Below, in pieces: positions 22,601 through 34,221 of a stretch of 64,000 nucleotides of DNA. Made by a program: the position numbers and the translations under genes. Numbering within the stretch: the first letter of the stretch is position 1; each line of letters starts with the position of its first letter. This stretch comes from Theocolax elegans. Lineage: Eukaryota > Arthropoda > Insecta > Hymenoptera > Cerocephalidae. The stretch lies in assembly GCA_026168455.1 (NCBI GenBank), contig CM047429.1, positions 1,601,370 to 1,665,369 on the forward strand. Direction: 5' to 3'. The notes under the pieces were generated by a model. The model was not told the origin of the DNA. It made no database searches and was given only the letters and a program-made list of their open reading frames with translations.

Positions 22601-23248
22601 AAAATGAATTAAAATTAAAATTAAGATTGTTTTTCACGTTTTTTAATTATTATATTAATATAAAAGTCAGATTTTGAAAACTAATGAAAATCGATATAAA
22701 GACAGAGAGGTTGACGACCCTTTGCCAAAATCATATGAAACAACAAAGAGGATAATGAGAAGAGAGGGAAGCCGAAAACTCCAGCTGTAGGTGTGAAGAA
22801 GGTGGGAGAGCAGTCCACACCTCTAACCAAATGTACTAAACCGGCCGTCTCGCTGTCGAAATCAGCATTCGCATCGAGCTGTAAGGTGAGGAAGGAAGCA
22901 CCCTCCTCGCCACTTCTAGAAATAAATGAATATTGCTATTTAAATTTTGTGAGTTTGATTGAACAGCTAGAGGTGTAATGTTCATTTGAAGGTACTTGGA
23001 TAAGATGGAATGCAGGAATCATTCCAATCTTTACCCAAGTCCTTTTATCATTTACAGCCAATTCCTTGGAATACATTCGGATGAAAAGGAGCGCTAGATT
23101 CGCTTTTTCTTCTACCCGAATTATTCAAATTTTCCTTTTTTCCATAGAAAAATACTCAGATGATGTGGAATACTGGATTAATTCCAACATCTACCTGATT
23201 TTTTCAAATAATACATTCACCAAAGACTTTATTGGGCGAGGCTAAAAA
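22601..23248 (+). repeat. 5' LTR of the gypsy element, truncated at both ends
   Basis: It matches 34637-35282 of the 3' LTR with few differences. The first ~415 bp and the last ~180 bp of the LTR are absent. The left break coincides with the end of the 15105-type repeat. Confidence 0.8.
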
Positions 23249-23249
23249 T

Positions 23250-23266
23250 TGGCGATCCTGCCAGGA
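23250..23266 (+). promoter_or_regulatory. Primer binding site complementary to tRNA-Arg
   Basis: TGGCGATCCTGCCAGGA is the reverse complement of the 3' end of insect tRNA-Arg(UCG) including CCA. The 412/mdg1 group of gypsy elements is known to use tRNA-Arg. Confidence 0.75.
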
Positions 23267-23459
23267 TACGAATAAAATTTAAAATATAAATTTAAAATTA
23301 TCTTTAATAATATTTAAATAATAGAATGTAAAACATTGAAAACAAAATTAATAATAAATTAGCGAATGCATTTAAAAATTTGAAGTTAAATTAGGCAAAA
23401 TATTAGGATTAAGTTTATATAAAAATATTTTATTAGATTAAATTAAAGTAATTAGTAAA

Positions 23460-23752
23460 AATGGCTGTTTCGAATAGGAGATCAGATCATTTATGTTAAA
23501 TTTAGAACAAGCTAAAGAACATAATGAAATAGAATCAGTAGATCAAATTCGGTTAAATTGGGAACAAGCAGTTATTCAGGAATTAAAAGATTTACTTGAT
23601 AAAGATAATGAATTAGAAAATAAACTTGATAAGTATGAAAATACCTCCGAAATAATAAAAAAAGAATGTAAAGATTATTATGATGCTTTAAAAGAAAATT
23701 TCTCTGAATAACTAGATATTCTTTCACAACATGTAAAGACATTAGTGGAAGA
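23460..23752 (+). pseudogene. Gypsy gag N-terminal fragment, upstream copy
   Basis: Bases 23575-23750 match 25110-25285 almost completely (DNELENKLDKYENTSEIIKK and following), including the in-frame TAA after KENFSE. It then joins directly to the integrase segment at GAAAAATTTATTTA. Only the lysine-rich N-terminal part of gag is kept. Confidence 0.7.
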
Positions 23753-23764
23753 AAAATTTATTTA

Positions 23765-24813
23765 ATGATTTTGGAGTATTTTTATTTTCCCAAATTGCGA
23801 AAAATATGTGCAACAACGTTAAAAACGTGTGATATTTGTCAAAGGACTAAATATTTAACTGATTCATATAAAGAGGAAGTACAGCCAATAATAATTGAAA
23901 AAACGGGTGATCTGTTATCCATTGATTTTTATGGTCCATTAATACCGTCAACTAGTGGAGTTTGCTATATTTTATCCACTATAGATGTTTTTAGTAAGTT
24001 TGTTGTACTTTATCCTATTAAAAAAGCAAATACGGCAATTGTGATAAATAAAATAAATAAATATATTATAGATATAGGTAAACCAAATGCTATTATATCT
24101 GATCATGGGTCACAATTTACGAGTGTTAAATGGGAAAATTATTTGAAAAAACAAAATATTAAAATGATATTTTCAAGTATAAGACACCCACAATCAAATA
24201 TTATACAGCGATCTCATAGAGAAATAGGTCGAATTTATAGATCGATTTTAAATAAGCATACTGAATGGGCTAATGAAATCCATTTTGTCGAAAATGTACT
24301 AAATAATAAGCATCACGAAACTACGGATTTTCCGCCACTAGAATTAAAATTTCCAATCAAAAGCGAAAGATTTTGGAATAATTGTTTGAAATTAAATCCA
24401 ATAAATATTAAAAAAGATTATGAAGGTAAAATTGCTAAACCAAAGATAAAATGCATAAATTCATTATAAATAGAGCGAATAACAAAAATGTAAATAGAAA
24501 AATATATAAATTTAAGATAAACGATTTAGTGTTAATTAAAGCATTAAATGTATCAAATGCGAATGAAAAGCGACTTGCGAAATTTATGTACCTATGCGAA
24601 GGTCCGTATAGAATAATTAACAAATTTGGAACCGACACTTATTTGTTATTCGATGACAAAATGAAATTAGAACGGGGAAAATTTCATATTAATCAACTGA
24701 AACCATATTATATGGAAAAGGAATCTGAAAATATATTTGAAAAAATTAACAATAAAAAACAATGTAAAAAAAAAATAATAATACATAATAGTTTTATGAA
24801 GATAATAGAATAA
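23765..24813 (+). pseudogene. Gypsy integrase, displaced
   Basis: Integrase inserts the cDNA. Here are the Cys pair of the zinc domain (TCDICQRTK near residue 19), the catalytic Asp residues in LLSIDFYGPL and SDHGSQF, and the catalytic Glu in SHREIGRIYRS. The frame breaks near 24450 (234 codons to 24469) and continues in an overlapping frame (24451-24813) with the GPY module GPYRIINKFG and LKPYY. The His pair of the zinc domain is not here; it lies at the end of the RNase H segment (near 34055). The segment therefore begins exactly where the downstream pol ends. Confidence 0.85.
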
Positions 24814-25027
24814 ATTAAAAGTTGTCAAATCAAAGCGAATTTAATGATACAAAATAAAAGAGTGTTAGTAACTATGAAAATCAAAACAATAGGTCAATCA
24901 ACCAACGAGGTGTAAACACAGGGCGAGAAGTAAACTATCCTTGATCCAGGCTTGTCAGTCTTAGTTTATCTGTCTCCATATTCAGTCAAGTTCAAATCAA
25001 AAACGGATCTACAAAGAAAAAGTTAAA
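24814..25027 (+). other. Leader-like non-coding DNA before the second gag
   Basis: No ORF. It ends in AAAAGTTAAA just before the ATG at 25028. It may be the original 5' UTR of the element or DNA brought in by the rearrangement. Confidence 0.4.
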
Positions 25028-26377
25028 ATGCCAGATTTTACTCAGAATACTGAGAAAATCGCTACTTGTGACGCTTCAACACAAACATCTAGTAGTTGTG
25101 AAAGTGATGAAGGAATTAAAGATTTATTTGATAAAGATAATGAATTAGATAATAAAATTGATAAGTATGAAAATACCTCAGAAATAATAAAAAAAGAATG
25201 TAAAGATTATTATGATGTTTTAAAAGAAAATTTCTCTCAATAACTAGATATTCTTTTACAACATGTAAAGACATTAGTGGAAGATAATAAAATGAATAAA
25301 CAAAGGATAAAAGTGTTAGAATCCGAAAATGATGGATTTATACGTAGATTCTCTGAAATGAATAAGGAATTAAATAATTTAGAAGAAATTATTAGGGATA
25401 AGATAGATGCAGATAGAATTAAACCAATAATAAATAAAATGATTATTGAAAATAATAATGTTTTAATTGAAAAAATAAATAAAATTGAAAATAATACAAA
25501 AAATAATACATTATTAGGGGTAAATTGTACTCATTCTGAAAATAATCATTTTCGGGTAAAATTAATTATTCCTAAATTTGATGGACTTACAAACGAAAGA
25601 CCTATGCGTTTCTTGTACGAATTAGAAAAATATATAAATACGACTGCTTCTAATTTTGAGGAAGTCATATGTATTATTTCACAAGCATTAGATAAATCCG
25701 CAAAAGAATGGTGGTATTTACAAGAACATGAGATAAATGATTTCAATGATTTTAAAAATAAATTCATAGAACGATATTGGATATCTTCTACTCAACGGCA
25801 AACACGTAGGAATATTGAATTTGGGCATTATTTTGCAGGAAAAATTAGTAGGGTAGAATATGCTACACATATGCTTGGTTTAGCAAAATAATTAAATTAT
25901 GAATTAACTGAAGCCGAGTTAGTTGAGAAAATCAGTGAACATTATGAACGTTCAATTAAACATTCCATTTTAGGGCAGCAAAATAAAACAAAAGAAAACT
26001 TATTAAAATTTTTAGCAGATTTTGATTCTGATTTTGATAAAAACCTAAAATACGATAAGATTACAAATCGATATGAAAACCATATGCCTAATCAACGCGA
26101 AGGGTATAAAACTTATGAAAATAAAAATATAAATTCAAATATACCAAAAGAGAATCAAAATTATACTGCATATCAAAATAAAATGCATAGGGAATGTTAT
26201 CAAAGAAATAGCACGCCCATGATTAATTCTATACAAACATATAAAAATAAAAAATGTATTGTTAAACAAGGATCGGAGAATAAAAAATTAATTGAACAGA
26301 TTGATAATAATTATGATAAAATTGAAGTCCTAGCAGATATACATAATTCGAATGATATTCAAAATAAAAAAAACTAG
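25028..26377 (+). pseudogene. Gypsy Gag, one frame with in-frame stops
   Basis: Gag forms the particle. The frame starts at ATG 25028, has a charged helical N-terminus (coiled-coil-like, residues ~30-140) and a retrotransposon-gag region: PKFDGLTNERPMRFLYELEK, then KEWWYLQEHE and FKNKFIERYWISSTQRQTRR. It is interrupted by in-frame TAA at 25241-25243 and again at 25889-25891 without a frame change. A Lys/Asn-rich tail follows to 26377. No CCHC knuckle was found, which is not rare for gypsy relatives. The upstream gag fragment carries the first TAA too. Confidence 0.75.
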
Positions 26378-26488
26378 TAGAGTATATAATCAAGGAAACT
26401 AAAAGGAGTTGTATTTTCCAACTCGGAAACCCCTTTAAACATTAATGAAAATGCAACTACAGGGAAAAATTATAAATTAACTAAAAAA

Positions 26489-26965
26489 TTGAATACAGTT
26501 AAAAAAATAAATAAAGAAAATTTTATGATAAATGCGATATATGAAGATCCACGTAAAGATCTAATTTACGATATTGAACCGGATAATAATAATAAAGAAT
26601 TTGAAAATAATAATGCTATTACTTGTCCAGAAATAAAAATAAAAATTGAAAATATTGAAATTAACGCTTTAATTGATACAGGTAGTGAAGTTACTTGTAT
26701 CTCAGAAGAATTTTATATTAAAAATATACAATCATTAGAAAAGATTCCTACTTTACCAATATCGGGAAAAATTATAAAAGGTGCTACCGGTTTGAAATCT
26801 ACGCGAATAAATAAGCAAATATTAGCAAATGTTAAAATAAGTAATTTAAAAACACAAATAATTTTCTTAATTATACCGAAGTTAGTTAAATCATGTATTA
26901 TCGGGTATGATACTCAAAAAGAATTAAAAATGTGTATGGATACTAAAAAAGAACAAATTACTTTT
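26489..26965 (+). pseudogene. Gypsy aspartic protease
   Basis: It has the active site DTGSEVTCISEEF near residue 63 of the frame, then a flap-like region and IIGYDTQKELKMCMD near the end, matching the retropepsin plan. Proteolysis would mature Gag-Pol. Reading past 26965 runs into an inserted hairpin block, which truncates the linker to RT. Confidence 0.75.
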
Positions 26966-27187
26966 TCACCACACGTAGACCGAAAGTACCACATTCCCTC
27001 CCGGCACCGGAAGTGGAATGTGTTATTTTCGGCCTACTGGTGGTGAAAAATAGTATACATCGCACGGGAGGTAAAATGGTCACCCCATAGCACATGTTTG
27101 CCACCCTCGCCTTCGGCTCGGATGTCAAATTACCTGTGCTGTGGACTGACCAATACTTTACCTCCCTAGGTGTGTAATATACTATTG
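26966..27187. mobile_element. Double-hairpin insertion in gypsy pol
   Basis: Two adjacent inverted repeats. 26966-27049 has the arms TTTTTCACCAC...GGAATGTG region and its complement ending GTGGTGAAAAAT. 27050-27187 has the arms AGTATACATCGCACGGGAGG and its near complement CCTCCCTAGGTGTGTAATATACT. The GC-rich loop has GCCTTCGGCTCGG. It is foreign to the AT-rich pol. It is MITE-like, with no ORF of its own. Confidence 0.65.
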
Positions 27188-27433
27188 AAACAGGGAAGGA
27201 AACAAGTAAAATATCTTATAACTCAAAATTAATAAATAAAAATGAATACGAATCCTTAAATATTCAATATGATAATGGGGATGAAAAAATTAAAAATTAT
27301 AAAATTGAGGAAAATTCAAAATTAGAAGATTTTTCAGATTATAATATAAAAACCGTCGATATTGACGAGAAAATTACTTTGTGTAATCAAATAAATGATA
27401 TGCAAAAGTATAAATTAAAAGAAGTTATAACAT
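27188..27433 (+). pseudogene. Gypsy protease-RT linker
   Basis: Asn/Lys-rich sequence leading to ITLCNQINDMQKYKLKEVI, which should continue directly into YKDVFQESPG (now at 32453), the usual start of the gypsy RT region. The 5 kb between is inserted DNA. Confidence 0.6.
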
Positions 27434-27831
27434 ATGTAACGCTGCCCTGGGGATCAGGGTGCAGGTTAATGAGGGTCAGCAATTAATATAAATAAAATAA
27501 GTATTTATTATAAGATATAACTATGGGGTGGGCGCCAGCCGCGTTATTACGCGACAACTAATCCGATAACTCGCGGGTTATCGCTAATTACTTGGAGCTG
27601 TGCTCCGCTGTCACAATCCCGTTTCGCTGTAGGGGAGAGGAAGGGGAAGGATGGGACGGACGGGATGCTCGCACGCACCTTATGCGGTACACGGCGGTAC
27701 CGTCAGCAGAGATAGGTAAACACTCACCAACCTTTGAGGAGTATCCTAGACTCTTGGTCGGGAGCGGCTAATCTCTATCTATCTATCTATCTGTCTCTCT
27801 CTCTCTCAGCTCTCTCTCTCTCTCTCTTTCA
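27434..27831 (+). repeat. GC-rich repeat DNA and (CT)n tract within the pol insertion
   Basis: 27434-27770 is GC-rich and unassigned (starting TGTAACGCTGCCCTGG). 27771-27831 is a (CTAT)n/(CT)n microsatellite, the presumed target of the LINE that follows. Confidence 0.5.
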
Positions 27832-30714
27832 ACATTGACATGAGTTCTACCAGTGCCATGGAAAGCAGGTTTAGAGCAAATCCGACGGCTCTGGCACTTT
27901 CACTCATCCAGTCAGAGCCAACGCATCACGCGATGACATCAGGTGGGCCATCTCACACGTGGTTAGATCTCTTCCTCATTCGTGAACCAGTACCTGAACA
28001 TGAATTCATTAAGACGTTGGCTCCTTTCGCAGCTGGACATGATGCCATCAGTATTTCTATTCGGATTGAAAATGAGCAACCTCAAGTGAAGGTAATTGGT
28101 AAGCGAAATTTGGAGGGGGTCAACCTTCATAATCTCGCAACTACATTCGAATCATGCATAACCTCCTCTTCCTCATCGAAATCGTTCCCTCATCCTTGGC
28201 CTGACCAGTCTGATCTCATGGATATTTCTCCGATCAATCATCACCTTAGTCAGTATTCACATCAAGTTCATCTCATAATATTCATAGCACTATTTCATCT
28301 ACATTATCATCCTTATGCAACTCAATTTTAACAACTTTTGACCTGTTAGCGCCTGTAACTTTTCGCACCATCAAGACAAACCACAAACCCTGGATTTCCC
28401 GGGAAATCAGAGAAAGTATTAAAGCCAGAAATGCAGCTTTTACTAGATTTCGCGCTTCAGGTTCTGTTGACGATTATACCATGTATAAGGATCTTAGAAA
28501 TCAGGTTTCAAACTCTGTCAACACAAGTAAGTTTCACTTTCTGGCAAAGAAACTCAATAGCACGAAAGACCCAAAGAAATCGTGGAAATGCCTAAAGAAT
28601 ATGGGCCTCAGTGCTAAGACAAACCCATCACCGCTTAAAATATTCTCACCCCATCAGCTAAATTGTCACTATGCTTCAGTTTCACACAATATTCAACCAC
28701 TTTCCGTACAATCATTCTCAACCATTATATGCAACTATTGTCCTACATCACTCTCATCTCCTTCTTTTCATTTTTCTACTATAACCGCGAAAGAAGTACA
28801 GCATGCAATACGGGGAGCGTCCTCAAGGGCAGTGGGGATTGATGGCATATCCGTTGAAATGATTAAGTTGCTAGAGCCTCAATTAACACTGCACCTTGTT
28901 GATCTCTTTAATAATATGCTCTCAGTCGGCTATTTTCCGGAGAGCTGGAAAAGGGTATCACTATTCCCTTTGGCGAAGTCGGGCAGGGTAGAATCGTGTT
29001 CAGATACAAGACCGATTGCGAAACTCTGCGAACTCTCGAAAATCTTGGAGAGACTTGTACATAATCAGTTGTCTGAATATCTTGTTAAAAATCATATTCT
29101 TGTGGACAGACAAGCAGGTTTTCGCAGGGGGCACAGTACCCAGACAGCACTCCTGGGTGTCCTGGATGACGTTAGAAGAGCCATTGATGCTAGAAAGATC
29201 ACGATTCTCGTCCTGTTTGACTTCTCCAAGGCATTTGATACTGTGCCTCATGGTAAACTTATGCAAAAACTGTGTGAGATTTGATGCTCTGACAACACAC
29301 TGAGTTGGTTTTATCGGTATCTTGTAGGTCGCATGCATGCAGTGGAGAGTGAGACGGGCGTGTTATCAGACTGGCTTGAGATAAATGCGGGAGTGCCTCA
29401 GGGCAGTGTTCTTGGCCCGATACTCTTTTCCATATATATAAATGATTTGCCTAAAGTTCTTTCTCACAGCAATTATATGCTGTTTGCCGATGACGCCCAG
29501 GTCTACCACTCGTTTTTTCCGTCAGAATTAGAAGCAGGGGTACAACGTATCACGCAAGATGCAAATGCGATAGCCCTATGGGCTCACACGAACGGATTAA
29601 AGCTTAATGTAAAAAAGACGAAGGTTATGATTCTGGGTAGTCAGGATTTTTTATCGCGCATCGACTTGAACACTGCCCCGAAGGTAGGGTTGGGAGCGAA
29701 TCTCTTAAATTATGAATGCGAGGTTAAATCGCTTGGGGTCATGATCTCTCCCTCTCTGGATTGGTCAAGGCAGGTATTAACTATCTCGAGTCGTATACAT
29801 GGGGTTTTACACTCATTGCGATATTATAAAAAGACGTTGTCTCGAGGTCTTAGGAAAAGATTGGTGGAGGCTCTGATTTTTCCGCATTTTGACTATGCAT
29901 GTGCGGTGTTTAACGATGTTGATCAGGCCAGAAATCTGAAACTTCAAAGACTGCTAAATGCTTGCGTCCGATTCGTGTGGGGGGACAGCAAGGAGGGATC
30001 ATGTAACTCCTTATAGGTTAAGTCTCAGGTGGTTATCAGTTGAGTCCAGACGCTCATACCTCATTGGCTCACTTGCATACAATATCATTGCTCATAACTC
30101 ACCCACATATCTGGCAAATCATTTTATAAAAATAAATACCCTCTCTCATAATCCTCGCACTTCTACTCGTCATCCTTCAAAATTGCTACATTATCTTCCC
30201 CCTCGTACAGAGTCTCTGAATAAGTCTTTTGTCATCACCGCATCTAAAATCATCAACGAATTTTCTACATTTTCATTCGACACTTCATCTATCACTTATT
30301 TCAAAAATGCATTATTCGATCATATGTTTGGACTTGACAAAACTGCCTGGGAAATAGAGTTCGGAATGAGGGCTTAACACCTCCTCAGATCCCTCACCTC
30401 AATCTAGACTAAGTCTTACAAATGTTTTTACTGCGTATTTTTGTCGATTTGTAATCATTTTATTTATACTTAATTATTTATTTATTATTGTATATATATA
30501 TATTGTATTTTAAATTGTAAACCAATATTGTTATATAACTATTGTTGTTATTATTATTATTATGTTATTGTTTTACATTTTTAAATTTTATACACGCTAT
30601 TGTTATATTATTTTACTATTATTGTAATTATACTCAAAATGTATTTATATACTAGTGCCTACGGGGTCTCAACCCCAAGGCCAAATAAAATTTATTCATT
30701 CATTCATTCATTCT
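27832..30714 (+). mobile_element. APE-type LINE, copy 3, 5'-truncated
   Basis: It is homologous to ORF2 of the LINE at 46369-51338 from the GDLNIDM position (48370) onward. It is flanked by (CT)n on both sides. The 3' end carries the GGGGT-CTC-AACCCC hairpin (30662-30676), AAATAAA and an (ATTC)n tail. Confidence 0.88.
27841..30377 (+). pseudogene. LINE ORF2 (endonuclease C-part and reverse transcriptase), copy 3
   Basis: It starts inside the APE domain (SEPTHHAMTSGG, then AGHDAISI). A frameshift lies between 28250 and 28480. The RT part is well kept: GIDGISVEMIKLLEP, SDTRPIAKLCELSK, LFDFSKAFDTVPH, NAGVPQGSVLGPILF and the catalytic LFADDAQVY (29482-29508). A TGA at 29282-29284 interrupts it without changing frame, and a shift near 29995 moves the C-terminal part to the frame ending at 30377. 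It is dead because of 5' truncation and these breaks. Confidence 0.88.
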
Positions 30715-30735
30715 CTCTCTCTCTCTTTTGCACTC

Positions 30736-31412
30736 ACAAGGGAAGTACATGACCTCCGGGAAACGGATCTTATCCTAACTTTGGTATGTCTTTTATAATA
30801 TAAAAATATGAAGAAAGCCAAGTTATCTCTTGCCAATGACCACTTTTACGGAAGTTATTCGACATCCAATAATAATAGCAGTAAAAAATACTTCCAATTC
30901 GGTCGCTTATAACTCAAAAACAAATAAAGTTAAACAATCGAACCAAAAACCGGAAGAAAGTTGAGTTCAAGTAGATATGGTTTAAAAAAAAGAAGCTCAA
31001 ATTGCTTAATTTGAAGCAAAGTTATGAAGAAAATAAGAAATTGAAGATTATTAAGCCAAAAGAAACAATAAATTTTTTATATTAAATTTTGGCTTAATAA
31101 TCTTCAATTTCTTATTTTCTTCATAACTTTGCTTCAAATTAAGCAATTTGAGCTTCTTTTTTTTAAACCATATCTACTTGAACTCAACTTTCTTCCGGTT
31201 TTTGGTTCGATTGTTTATATTTATTTGTTTTTGAGTTATAAGCGACCGAATTAGAAGTATTTTTTACTGCTATTATTATTGGATGTCGAATAGCTTCCGT
31301 AAAAGTGGCCATTGGCAAGAGATAACTTGGCTTTCTTTATATTTTTATATTATAAAAGACATACCAAAGTTAGGATCAGATTCGTTTCCCGGAGGTCATG
31401 TACTTCCCTTGT
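30736..31412. mobile_element. Near-perfect 677 bp palindrome (foldback)
   Basis: The left arm 30736-31058 (ACAAGGGAAGTACATGACCT...) and right arm to 31412 (...AGGTCATGTACTTCCCTTGT) pair almost completely around a loop of about 25 bp near 31070. A few mismatches (for example near 30770 and 31375) show two real, separately mutated arms. Non-coding. Apparent frames across the right arm are not genes. Confidence 0.85.
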
Positions 31413-32444
31413 CAGTCGCACGTTCGCACCCACGAAAATGGCAGGTATCGGCTGCTGCGGGTTGACTCGTGAAGTCGTCGCATCGACCGACCGTAGAGCT
31501 CTGCTCTCGACGTGCTCGAGAGCTCCGTGTTCGTACCGCGCGCCTGCGCAGTACGTCCTCGTGCGCGGTACCTCGATCTCGCGTCTCGCGAGCGAGTCGA
31601 GTGCCGCGCTGTTCAGGCTGTATCGGTATAAATCGGCTGTATGGTGTATGATGACCTGGTGCTGCTTCCGTCTCGGAGATGCGGTATACTACTTCGTAGG
31701 TAATTATTACCTCGTACCTTCTAGCGTTATTCACTAAGTTGTACGGTGTCAGTTTCAGGAACGAACTCACCCGCCGCCGCATCGCTGCTCGTGGCCGATT
31801 CACCCTTCTCCTCGACGACGTCAACCTCGGTGACTGATAGCCTCTTCGTCTACAGCTAAAGGTAAATACTTTGTCGTGGGGAATACGCACGTATGCGTAT
31901 TTATTTTATATACTGTGAAAGAGGTCATATATATACGTTGTTTACGTATGACAAACTAACCTCATTCTGCTCTATACTGTTCCTTGTACAGCTGTAGTGT
32001 TTACATACAGATGTATATCTTCTTCCTTGCTCCTCGTCCTCTTAATGCGTACTTGTATTGATTATGTGGCTCTTTTACAGCTGTATATTGTTGGCGTTGG
32101 AGGTTCTCCTGCTTCCTGCCTGGATACTACCTCATCGCCTTGACTGCTGTACTGTGAGGCTTCGGAGAGTCCTGGATGCTTCCTAGTGATCGCCTCGCTT
32201 TGAGTATCCTGCTTGCAGTGTCAGACTCGGAGGAGCCCACCTGAGGTTCTGAGCTCGCCCTGGCCTTCAGCGTCAAGGCCAAGTGTTTTATGTGTGCCGT
32301 GCTTGGGATGGGGTTTTAGTCTGTGAGGGTAGGTAGGGCTTATTTACTGTGCGGGTAGGTAGGTGTAGGGAATTATACATGGGTAGGTAGGTGTTCGTTA
32401 TGGGTTCGATAGCTCGCTTTTGACATGTGCAAAGCACATTGTCA
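31413..32444 (+). repeat. GC-rich repeat DNA ending in a GGTAGGTAGG block and hairpin, copy 2
   Basis: CpG-rich sequence at 31420-31900 without a convincing protein. It then has GGTAGGTAGG blocks at 32325-32395 and a terminal hairpin at 32421-32444 (TGACA-TGTGC ... GCACA-TTGTCA). The hairpin position matches 43334-43357. It abuts the gypsy RT at about 32450. Confidence 0.5.
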
Positions 32445-32449
32445 CACTT

Positions 32450-33080
32450 ACTATAAAGATGTTTTTCAAGAAAGCCCTGGATTATTGCATAAATTTAAAT
32501 ACAAATTAATACTAAAAAATAATTATTAGTATTATAAAAAACCATACCCGATACCGATTAAATACCGAGAACAAGTAAGCATGGAAGGAAACAAAATATT
32601 AGAACAAGGTATAATTCGTAGATGAAATAGTAATTTCATAAGTCCATGTGTTATTGTACCTAAGAAAGATGGTTCTATTAGAATATGTTTAGATGCCAGA
32701 AATTTAAATTTAAATTTAAAGTATGATTTCGAATCTCCTCCGGGAATAAAAGAAGTATTAGCGCGATGTAAAAATCATGTATGAATGTCTAGTTTTGACA
32801 TGGCAGCTAGTTTTAACCAAATTCCTTTAGTAGAAGATAGTAAACAATACACTGCATTTATATGTGATAATAAGGTATATGAATATAATGTAGTTCCATT
32901 TGGAATAAAAATTAGCAGTGCAGCTCTTTTGAGGGAATTAGATAAAGTTATAACGGGATTAAATGAATTTTTATTAACGTTTGTAGACGATTTGTTTGTT
33001 TTTTCTAAAACGTTAGAAGAGCATTTGATGCATCTCGGAATATTATTAAATAAAAGCCATTTTAAGGTTAAATTTTAAGA
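32450..33080 (+). pseudogene. Gypsy reverse transcriptase
   Basis: It starts YKDVFQESPGLLHKF, then CVIVPKKDGSIRICLDARN (RT motif 1), SSFDMAASFNQIPL (motif with the first catalytic Asp), NVVPFGIKISSA and the catalytic FVDDLFVFSK near 32974. Stops at about 32548, 32623 and 32782 and a frame change near 33078 inactivate it. Confidence 0.85.
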
Positions 33081-33082
33081 AA

Positions 33083-34135
33083 TCAAATTTTGTTCAAAAA
33101 GAAATTAAATTTTTGGGAAATATCATTACATATAAGGGAATAAAACCCGATCCAGAAAAAATACAAAATATCAAGAATTTTAAAGTACCTATAAATGTAA
33201 AAGAATTGCAAGGTTTCTTGGGTTTTGTTAATTTTTATTCGAAATTTGCTAAGAATTATGCCCAAGAGACTGTTCCATTGTTAAATTTATTGAAAAAAGA
33301 TGTAAAATTTATTTGGAAAGAAGAGCATTTTAAAGCTTTTAACCTTATAAAGAGTCTTTTTAATGAAAATGTAATTTTAAAAACAGTTGATATTAATAAA
33401 CCGTTTATACTAACAACGGACGCGAGCGACATATCAATTGCAGGAATTCTTTCTCAAATTGATGAAGAGGGCGAAGAAAGAATTGTAACTTGTATTAGCC
33501 GTACATTAAAAGCGAGCGAGAAGAATTATTTCACAACTGAGAAAGAATTACTTGCAAGTGTGTGGTCAATTCATAAATTAGATATATTTTTAAGAGGAAC
33601 TAAAGAGCTTGTAATTCGAACTGATCATGAAGCTTTGAGTTTTTTGCAGAAAAGCAAATTGGGTAATTTAAGATTGACACGATGGATTTTATCGATCCAA
33701 AATATTGATTTTAAATTAGAATATCTACCGGGTGTAAAAAATGCAGCTGCAGACTACTTAAGTCGAATGAATGAAGATGATCAATCTAATATAAAAAACT
33801 CAGAAATTGTTATTGCAGCAATCATGAAACATGCAATTGACACAGAATTGATAAAAAATTTTAAAGATTTAATTAAAATACAAAATGAAGATGAATTATG
33901 TCTAAAAATTAAAAAACAAATAGGAAGCAATGAGAGTTTCTGTAGGTTTAAATATATAAATAACTATTTGTGTAAAGTAATACATAGGGAAAATAAAGTA
34001 GTAATACCAGAGTGTATTATAGTTAATTTAATACAAAATTTACATATTTATTATGGACACGTTGGTCCAAGAGAAATTTATTTAATGATTTTGGAGTATT
34101 TTTATTTTCCCATTTTATATATATATATATTTTTT
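33083..34135 (+). pseudogene. Gypsy RT connection, RNase H and start of integrase zinc domain
   Basis: From 33113: GNIITYKGIKPDPEKIQNI, then KELQGFLGFVNFYSKF (RT thumb/connection). RNase H follows with LTTDASDISIAGILSQ, CISRTLKASEKNYFTTEKE and IRTDHEALSFL. The chromatin-side end has the His pair of the integrase zinc domain (LHIYYGHVGPREIY). The frame then reaches ILEYFYFP and falls into a TA-rich tract at 34112, where integrase should continue. That continuation is found at 23765. Confidence 0.85.
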
Positions 34136-34206
34136 TTTGAAAATTAATGAAAGTTTCTAGAAATGTTATCTGATAGTGTTATTATATAATTATAAAAGAA
34201 CACAAA

Positions 34207-34220
34207 TTTAAAGGGGGGTG
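34207..34220 (+). promoter_or_regulatory. Polypurine tract
   Basis: AAAGGGGGGTGA directly upstream of the TG of the 3' LTR, the expected plus-strand primer site. Confidence 0.75.
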
Positions 34221-34221
34221 A

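Noticed and set aside
22793..22978. 61-codon frame, repeated at 34828-35013
   Set aside because: Lies within both gypsy LTR copies; similarity is explained by LTR identity and not by coding selection.
31312..31890. Arg/Ser-rich frames on both strands in the CpG-rich block
   Set aside because: Overlapping opposite frames in GC-rich DNA with no recognised motif; composition effect.
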